This document shows, one piece after another, positions 59,283-64,000 of a stretch of DNA of 64,000 nt. Under the pieces are notes generated by a model, which was given only the letters and a program-made list of their open reading frames with translations, did not search any database and was not told the origin of the DNA. How positions within the stretch are numbered: the first letter of the stretch is position 1; every line of letters starts with the position of its first letter. The stretch comes from an uncultured Oscillospiraceae bacterium (GTDB lineage Bacteria; Bacillota; Clostridia; Oscillospirales; Acutalibacteraceae). The stretch lies in contig UQQR01000002.1 in the NCBI GenBank assembly GCA_900543215.1, positions 1-64,000 on the forward strand. Direction: 5' to 3'. Both the position numbers and the translations under genes were made by a program.

Positions 59283-60661
59283 TAAAGCTTATTTACCAAT
59301 CCCTTATAGTATTTGCCCCTTGCGACGAAGTTCGGGAATGCGTCGAAGCTTGCGCAGGCAGGGCTTAAGGTTACAATATCTCCGCTTACCGCGTCCCTGT
59401 GCGCCACCGCAACGGCTTCGTCAAGATTGTTTACCCTTACTATTTCGGGAGCACCGTTATAATTTTTGTCCGAACGGACGCATTTTTCTATCTTATCCGC
59501 AGTATCTCCGCAAAGATAGAGCTTCTTAACCTTGTCGATTATATAGGGAACCATAGGCTCAAACGGTATATGCTTGTCATATCCGCCGGCTATAAGCATT
59601 ACCTTTTTATCAAATGCTTTAAGTCCCGCAATCGTCCTTGTCGGACTTGAAGCAATGGAATCGTTATAATACTTTACGCCGTCAAGTTCCCTTACAAACT
59701 CGATACGGTGTTCAACGCCCTTAAACTCACGGGCAACCTTTTTTATGGAATCCATACCGACATAGCCCCATACCGCAGAAATAGCAGCAAGGTAATTGGC
59801 GACATTGTGGTCGCCCAAAATCGCAATTTCGCTGCGGTGCATAATGGGGGCGTCGATACCCCTGTATGACATATGAATGGTACCGTCCGTATCAAGCCAG
59901 GCGCCGTTTTTAAGCGGCTGTTCCATACTGAAATAAAGTGATTGACCGCGTACAAATTTTTTAAAGCCGTAGGTTATCTCGTTATCACGGTTAAGAACCG
60001 TGCGTGAAAAGGCGTTTTGATGAAGCAGAATGTTTTTCTTAGCCTCAACATATTCATCCATATCCTTGTGAATGTCAAGGTGATTGGGCGCAACATTTGT
60101 AACAACGGCGACATCGGGGCTTTTTCTCATTGATATAAGCTGGAACGAGGAAAGCTCCGCCACAACAAAATCCTCGGGCTTTATGTTCTCAATTTCGGGA
60201 AGCAGGGGTTTGCCTATATTTCCGCCCAGATGTACGGTTTTACCCTCAGCCTCAAGCATTTTGGCTATAAGTGTTGTTGTGGTGGTTTTTCCGTCCGAGC
60301 CGGTTATGGCAAAAATCGTCGCGGGGCACAGATCGAAAAAGACCTCCATCTCGCTTGTCACGGCAATGCCCTTTTTGCGTGCCGCCTCAAGCTCCGGCAA
60401 ATTAAAATTCATTCCCGGAGTACGGAAAATTATATCAACCTCTAAATTATCAAGGTAATTACTGCCGAGCCTTAATTCCGCGCCGGCTTTTTCAAGCTCG
60501 TCTGCGATACTTCCTATCTGCTCTCGGCTTCTGCGGTCGCACGCATATACGACGGCGCCCTTGCTTAAAAAATTCATAATGAGCGGAGTGTTGCTTACAC
60601 CGATACCGCACATAGCAATCCTTTTGCCTTTAATTTGTTCGAAAAACTGTTTGCAATCCAA
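59282..60661 (-). CDS. murD: UDP-N-acetylmuramoylalanine--D-glutamate ligase
   Basis: Adds D-Glu to UDP-MurNAc-L-Ala. I place the start at TTG 60661, giving MDCKQFFEQIKGKRIAMCGIG, preceded by a GGGGGC ribosome-like site; an ATG at 60679 has none. The P-loop is FAITGSDGKTTTTTLIAKML, followed by NVAPNHLDIHKDMDEY, HRIEFVRELDGVKYYNDSIASSPTRTIAGL and SPACASFDAF near the end (motifs listed in short segments). A TATAAT-like -10 lies close to 60690-60700. It leads the minus-strand unit. Confidence 0.95.
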   Translation of the reverse strand: MDCKQFFEQIKGKRIAMCGIGVSNTPLIMNFLSKGAVVYACDRRSREQIGSIADELEKAGAELRLGSNYLDNLEVDIIFRTPGMNFNLPELEAARKKGIAVTSEMEVFFDLCPATIFAITGSDGKTTTTTLIAKMLEAEGKTVHLGGNIGKPLLPEIENIKPEDFVVAELSSFQLISMRKSPDVAVVTNVAPNHLDIHKDMDEYVEAKKNILLHQNAFSRTVLNRDNEITYGFKKFVRGQSLYFSMEQPLKNGAWLDTDGTIHMSYRGIDAPIMHRSEIAILGDHNVANYLAAISAVWGYVGMDSIKKVAREFKGVEHRIEFVRELDGVKYYNDSIASSPTRTIAGLKAFDKKVMLIAGGYDKHIPFEPMVPYIIDKVKKLYLCGDTADKIEKCVRSDKNYNGAPEIVRVNNLDEAVAVAHRDAVSGDIVTLSPACASFDAFPNFVARGKYYKGLVNKL

Positions 60662-60787
60662 GAAATTGCCCCCAATCATAATAACTATACTTATTTATTA
60701 TACTTAATGGAAACAGAAATATCAACACAAAAGAGTTAAATTTTTTCTTAACATAAGGGCAATTTGTATTAAATAAAAGAAACAGCA

Positions 60788-60815
60788 AAGCCTCCCTGAT
60801 TTAAAGGGAGGCTTT
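60788..60815 (-). terminator. Terminator of the folate transporter gene
   Basis: The 11-bp stem AAAGCCTCCCT/AGGGAGGCTTT lies 6 nt after the stop; the T-run on the minus strand is imperfect (GCTGTTTCTTTT). Confidence 0.65.
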
Positions 60816-60820
60816 TGAGT

Positions 60821-61351
60821 TCAGGAAAATGCGGCAAGCTTTGTCAGTCGGCGGCGTATTACGCTTTTTTCGCCGAAAAGAAGATATATAAGGGTTATCT
60901 GAAGCACCGTCATTATTCCGCACTGTACTATTCTTGAGGGAATAAGGGCTATAAATCCTTTGCCGTAAAGAATCGATATCCACAGGGAGTTAAGCAGAAC
61001 CGAGCCGAAAAGCTGATTTATAAGCACGCTCGCGGTTATACGCAAAAGGCTTGCGTTTTTACGGATGAACAGCGCCGTGCAAAGCGCCGTAAGCACAGCC
61101 GTCAGCGTAAATCCGGGGAAATACGGTCCACTCGGGAACAGCAGCGCGCCTACAATATCGCCCAGACCGCCGACTGCCATTGCCCACGGGGTGCCGAGCA
61201 TAACGGCGGCAAACGCAACCGCTATAAAGGAAAAGCCGAAACGCTGGTTCCACACATTGTAAGAAAGGAACCTGTCAAGCACCACCTTAAGCGCGATAAG
61301 CACTGCGGCGGCAACCATTTCAAATACATACTGTTTGTTACTTTTTTTCAT
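60821..61351 (-). CDS. folT: Folate ECF transporter substrate-binding subunit
   Basis: The start is ATG 61351 after GGAGG. The 176-residue S-component has six membrane helices; the MLGTPWAMAVGGLGDIVGALLFPSGPYFPGFT block (residues about 52-83) is typical for FolT. A THF riboswitch sits directly before it, which supports folate as ligand. The ATPases and T subunit of the ECF complex are not in the window and are probably shared from elsewhere. Confidence 0.92.
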   Translation of the reverse strand: MKKSNKQYVFEMVAAAVLIALKVVLDRFLSYNVWNQRFGFSFIAVAFAAVMLGTPWAMAVGGLGDIVGALLFPSGPYFPGFTLTAVLTALCTALFIRKNASLLRITASVLINQLFGSVLLNSLWISILYGKGFIALIPSRIVQCGIMTVLQITLIYLLFGEKSVIRRRLTKLAAFS

Positions 61352-61358
61352 AAAAAAC

Positions 61359-61392
61359 CTCCTTATTACCCGTTTATACCGATAATAAGGAG
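61359..61392 (-). promoter_or_regulatory. Ribosome-site hairpin (riboswitch expression platform)
   Basis: The arms CTCCTTATTA and TAATAAGGAG (61359-61368, 61383-61392) fold over the folT ribosome binding site. It is downstream of the THF aptamer, so translation control is likely. Confidence 0.75.
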
Positions 61393-61414
61393 ACATAAAA
61401 GTTCGATATCAGTC

Positions 61415-61511
61415 GGCAGCGGGATGCGACAGCCGAACCGCGGTAATATCCTTCGTCCGTCGGGCAACTCCCCGTCCCGACAGCACTTAACGCACGGCAG
61501 TCTACTCTGCT
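61415..61511 (-). promoter_or_regulatory. Tetrahydrofolate riboswitch (THF-I)
   Basis: Read on the minus strand it has all conserved blocks in order: AGAGTAGA, GTGCGTTAAGTG, GGGAGTTGCC, GACGAAGG, ACCGCGG and CATCCCGCTGC. They match the class I THF aptamer. P1 is closed by GCAG/CTGC. Binding of THF should switch the hairpin at 61359-61392 and reduce folT translation. Confidence 0.93.
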
Positions 61512-61527
61512 AATAGCTTATGAAATC

Positions 61528-61556
61528 ATTTTATACCGCCGCGGGCGTATTGTCAA
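61528..61556 (-). promoter_or_regulatory. Promoter of the folT riboswitch RNA
   Basis: TTGACA (61551-61556), a 17-nt spacer and TAAAAT (61528-61533) on the minus strand overlap the last codons of the antiporter gene. Confidence 0.8.
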
Positions 61557-62751
61557 CTGTTTTTTCTTCGCTTCCCCCATCGGGCTTGCCGTGGGAAATA
61601 ACAAGCTTTAACAAAACAGGGGTCAAAAGCGCCGCCACAACCACGCACAGCACTATTGCGGGAAAAATTTTGGGGTCGATATTTCCGCTGTCGATACCCT
61701 TTTGAGCCACCATAAGCGCCACCTCGCCCCTTGCTACCATACCCACGCCCACAACAAGCGATTCGTGGTTGGACATACGGCATATTTTAGCGCCGAGTCC
61801 GCAGCCGACAATTTTTGTAATCACCGCCATTACCGCAAGCAGTAACGCAAATACGACTATTTCGGAATTTATACCCGAAAGGTCGGTTTTAAGCCCTATA
61901 TTGGCAAAAAACACGGGGGAGAAAAGCAGGTATGAGGCGGCGGTCACCTTTTTGGCGACATACTGGCGTGATTTTGTCACATTGCAGAGGATAACTCCTG
62001 CAAAATATGCGCCTGTAATATCCGCCACGCCGAAAAATTTTTCGGCGCAGTACGCCATTATAAAGCAGAAAGCCATTGCCCACACCGCCACACGGCGGCT
62101 TGTCCCGTGATTTATCGAAATTTTCTTAAACAGCTTATATACTATAAAGCCTACAACGAAGGTGAAAACAAAGAACGCAAGTATTTTAAGCACTACGATA
62201 CCGGGGTTTACGCTGCTGTCTCCCAGTGCGGAAAGCACACTTAATACCACTATTCCGATTATATCGTCTATAATTGCGGCGGACAGCAGTGTTGCGCCCA
62301 CACGGGTTTTAAGCTTGCCCATTTCATTGAGCGTTTCAACCGTTATGCTTACAGAGGTTGCTGCGAAAACTATTCCCACAAACGACGCCTTTATAATGTT
62401 CGCGTAAGAAAAGCTGTCCGCAAAGAACAGGTAATAAATGCCGCCGCAGCCGAGTATCGGAACAAAAACGCCTATTACGGCAATAAGACACGCAGTGGGT
62501 CCCGTGTGCTTAAGCTCGTTTATATCCGTATCAATGCCCGCTATGAACATAAGCATTATAACGCCGATCTCTGCGGTTTTTACAAGAAAATCCGTCTCGT
62601 GCAGTATTCCTATGCCGGACGGCCCCAAAAGTATGCCGGCGAGAAGTGCGCCCACAACCTGCGGCAGATGCACATGCGCCGTTGCGAGACCGAAGATTTT
62701 TGTAAAAACAAGAATCAGAGCCAGCGCCAGTAAATATTCGTATGCTCCCAT
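61531..62751 (-). CDS. Cation:proton antiporter (Kef/NapA type, CPA2)
   Basis: The protein has 406 residues and about 12-13 membrane helices. Marks of the CPA2 family are VGALLAGILLGPSGIG (near 35-50), the TSVSITVETLNEMG and SAAIIDDIIGIVVL motifs, the latter with the two ion-binding Asp. There is no RCK/TrkA domain, so the protein is probably Na+ or K+/H+ exchanger. AAAGGGGAG precedes the ATG. Confidence 0.92.
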   Translation of the reverse strand: MGAYEYLLALALILVFTKIFGLATAHVHLPQVVGALLAGILLGPSGIGILHETDFLVKTAEIGVIMLMFIAGIDTDINELKHTGPTACLIAVIGVFVPILGCGGIYYLFFADSFSYANIIKASFVGIVFAATSVSITVETLNEMGKLKTRVGATLLSAAIIDDIIGIVVLSVLSALGDSSVNPGIVVLKILAFFVFTFVVGFIVYKLFKKISINHGTSRRVAVWAMAFCFIMAYCAEKFFGVADITGAYFAGVILCNVTKSRQYVAKKVTAASYLLFSPVFFANIGLKTDLSGINSEIVVFALLLAVMAVITKIVGCGLGAKICRMSNHESLVVGVGMVARGEVALMVAQKGIDSGNIDPKIFPAIVLCVVVAALLTPVLLKLVISHGKPDGGSEEKTVDNTPAAV

Positions 62752-62782
62752 TTTTAACTCCCCTTTTTAACATCACCATAAC

Positions 62783-62810
62783 ATTATACAGCAAATAATT
62801 GTTTTTTCAA
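62783..62810 (-). promoter_or_regulatory. Promoter of the antiporter gene
   Basis: TTGAAA (62805-62810), a 16-nt spacer and TATAAT (62783-62788) on the minus strand. Confidence 0.7.
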
Positions 62811-62834
62811 GGGCGAAAATCACCGAAAAACCTA

Positions 62835-62863
62835 TTGACAAAAGCAGATTTACAGTGTATTAT
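62835..62863 (+). promoter_or_regulatory. Promoter of the GntR-ABC operon
   Basis: TTGACA (62835-62840), a 17-nt spacer and TATTAT (62858-62863). Confidence 0.78.
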
Positions 62864-62867
62864 TTAC

Positions 62868-62890
62868 CTGTACTATTGTGAATAGTACAG
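62868..62890 (+). promoter_or_regulatory. Operator palindrome for the GntR/YtrA-type regulator
   Basis: The arms CTGTACTATT and AATAGTACAG flank GTG, a perfect 10-bp inverted repeat covering the transcription start just after the -10. It resembles GTACTA..TAGTAC sites of YtrA-subfamily repressors and suggests autorepression by the next gene. Confidence 0.75.
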
Positions 62891-62914
62891 TAAACCCGAA
62901 AAGTGAGGTGCGGT

Positions 62915-63286
62915 ATGCTTGAATTGAATTTTAAAAGCGGCGTTCCCATTTGCGACCAGATAGTAAACGGTTTTATAAGAATGAAGGCGCTCGGTCTTGT
63001 GGAAAGCGGAGAGCAGATGCCCTCTGTAAGACAGCTTGCGGTGGAGCTGAGCGTGAACCCCAATACCATACAAAAGGCATATCAGATGCTTGAAAGCAAC
63101 GGTATAATTTATTCGGTAAAGGGAAAAGGCTCGTTTATTTCAAGTGACGCCGCGGCGGATATTGCGGTAATAAAATCCGCAAAAAAGGATTTCCGCAGGG
63201 CGGCGGTCTCGGCTAAGGAGCTGGGACTTAAAAGGGACGAGCTGATAGAGATTATTGACGAAGTTTGCACAGAGGAGGACCGTTAA
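62915..63286 (+). CDS. GntR-family regulator, YtrA subfamily
   Basis: The start is ATG 62915 after GAGGTG. The 123-residue protein has a winged HTH (about 10-75; MPSVRQLAVELSVNPNTIQKAYQML) and only a short C-terminal helical dimerisation part, typical of YtrA. It is followed 1 nt later by an ABC ATPase, as in ytr-like antibiotic-responsive operons. Confidence 0.92.
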   Translation: MLELNFKSGVPICDQIVNGFIRMKALGLVESGEQMPSVRQLAVELSVNPNTIQKAYQMLESNGIIYSVKGKGSFISSDAAADIAVIKSAKKDFRRAAVSAKELGLKRDELIEIIDEVCTEEDR

Positions 63287-63287
63287 A

Positions 63288-64000
63288 ATGATAGAAGCAA
63301 AACAGCTTACAAAGGTTTTTGACGGCAAAAAAGCTCTTGATTCCGTTGATCTTAAAATAGGCGAAGGCTCTATATACGGTCTTGTAGGCTCAAACGGCTC
63401 GGGTAAATCCACGCTTTTGCGGCTTATATCGGGAGTATATATGCCCGACGGCGGCGAGATATCGGTTGACGGCGAGCCGGTTTTCAATAATGTGGGAATA
63501 AAATCCCGTATCGCCTATCTCGGTGATACGCCGTATTTTCTCCCCGGAGCTACGATAAACGAAACGGCAAAATTCTGCCGCCGTATGTATCCCGCGTTCG
63601 ACAATGCGCTTTTTAACAGACTTATAGAGATATTTCCGCTTGATTATAAGGCGAGAATTGCCACAATGTCAAAGGGTATGCAGCGGCAGGCGGCGCTTAT
63701 AACCGCAGTTTCGGTCTCGCCGAAATACCTTTTGCTTGACGAGGCGTTTGACGGTCTTGATGTCGTAATGCGCAAAACGCTCAAGGGAATACTGATAGAG
63801 GGAGCGGAAAACCGTGCTATGACCACGGTCATAGCCTCGCACAATGTAAGAGAGCTTGAGGATCTGTGCGACTGCGTGGGACTTGTCCATAACGGACGGA
63901 TACTGTTTAATGACGAGGTGGGGAACCTGCTCGGCAGACTGCACAAGCTTCAGGCGGCGTTCTCAAGGGTGCCGGAGCTTACCGCGTTTTCGGGACTTGA
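63288..64000 (+). CDS. ABC transporter ATP-binding protein (partial)
   Basis: The frame is open to the window edge (237 codons seen). Walker A is GSNGSGKST (about 34-42), the signature is reduced to MSKGMQRQ, and Walker B is YLLLDEAFDGLD. It belongs to the CcmA-type ATPases found with YtrA regulators; the permease is presumably to the right. Confidence 0.9.
   Translation, partial: MIEAKQLTKVFDGKKALDSVDLKIGEGSIYGLVGSNGSGKSTLLRLISGVYMPDGGEISVDGEPVFNNVGIKSRIAYLGDTPYFLPGATINETAKFCRRMYPAFDNALFNRLIEIFPLDYKARIATMSKGMQRQAALITAVSVSPKYLLLDEAFDGLDVVMRKTLKGILIEGAENRAMTTVIASHNVRELEDLCDCVGLVHNGRILFNDEVGNLLGRLHKLQAAFSRVPELTAFSGL

Noticed and set aside
1..64000. CRISPR arrays, prophage modules, tRNA genes
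   Set aside because: No regularly spaced repeats, no phage structural genes, and no cloverleaf with typical TTCGAATCC arm were recognised by eye; a covariance search for tRNAs would settle the last point.

Overview
The window reads as a chromosomal segment of an anaerobic, low-to-mid GC Gram-positive bacterium of the Clostridia, most likely an Oscillospiraceae/Ruminococcaceae-type gut commensal. The reasons are AGGAGG-type ribosome binding sites, SigA promoters of the TTGACA-17-TATAAT kind, a pyruvate:ferredoxin oxidoreductase, a CotF-like spore coat protein, a tetrahydrofolate riboswitch, LexA, and the Firmicute order ffs-dnaX-ybaB-recR. Species assignment is inference.

Layout. 1-1.06 kb: an IS3-family element whose orfB is cut at the left edge by what looks like the end of a second, IS256-like element. 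1.1-5.9 kb: small unknown genes, then a minus-strand unit SRP RNA > dnaX > ybaB > recR > DUF896 > 2-hydroxyacid dehydrogenase. 6.0-10.6 kb: a plus-strand unit with a left-handed beta-helix protein, Nudix hydrolase, two paralogous zinc-ribbon membrane proteins, galU and a YjjG-type nucleotidase. 10.6-11.9 kb: a HAD phosphatase and a CotF-like protein. 12.0-17.1 kb: a four-gene Gld-type ABC export operon. 17.2-19.1 kb: small genes and an FAD-dependent oxidoreductase. 19.1-25.5 kb: the F-type ATP synthase operon (I-a-c-b-delta-alpha-gamma-beta-epsilon) with a very short delta subunit. 25.6-29.6 kb: DUF1275 protein, LysR regulator, and a PqqD-like protein with an ABC exporter. 29.6-32.4 kb: membrane protein, NAD(P)HX repair enzyme, lipoprotein, FeoA. 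32.5-34.8 kb: a decaying sugar operon (frameshifted AraC, chimeric or deleted isomerase and Gfo/Idh genes, intact ThuA-like gene). 35.0-37.3 kb: split TSUP transporter, lexA, rnhA, and a queT-like gene with an in-frame amber stop. 37.3-40.4 kb: AraC regulator, rhaA, rhaD. 40.5-44.6 kb: regulators (sigma-like protein with a large C-terminal extension, XRE-TPR, AraC-GyrI). 44.7-48.6 kb: an orphan 5S rRNA with its own consensus promoter, divergent from the PFOR gene. 48.7-54.6 kb: membrane protein, MBOAT/DHHW O-acetylation pair, nucleotidyltransferase, YbaK. 54.6-60.7 kb: minus-strand unit murD > two M42 peptidases > GNAT > methionine gamma-lyase-like protein > unknown. 60.8-62.8 kb: folate ECF S-component under a THF riboswitch, and a Kef-type antiporter. 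62.8-64 kb: GntR(YtrA)-ABC operon running off the right edge.

Most of the segment is ordinary housekeeping sequence. The best candidates for follow-up are the minimal ATP synthase delta subunit, the stand-alone 5S rRNA unit, the divergent promoters that share one palindromic -35 box between the PqqD/ABC pair and the NAD(P)HX-repair operon, the sigma-like protein with a second putative DNA-binding domain, and the tandem RING-like/zinc-ribbon membrane proteins. No CRISPR array, prophage or tRNA gene was recognised. Gene recognition is from memory of protein families; no database search was run.
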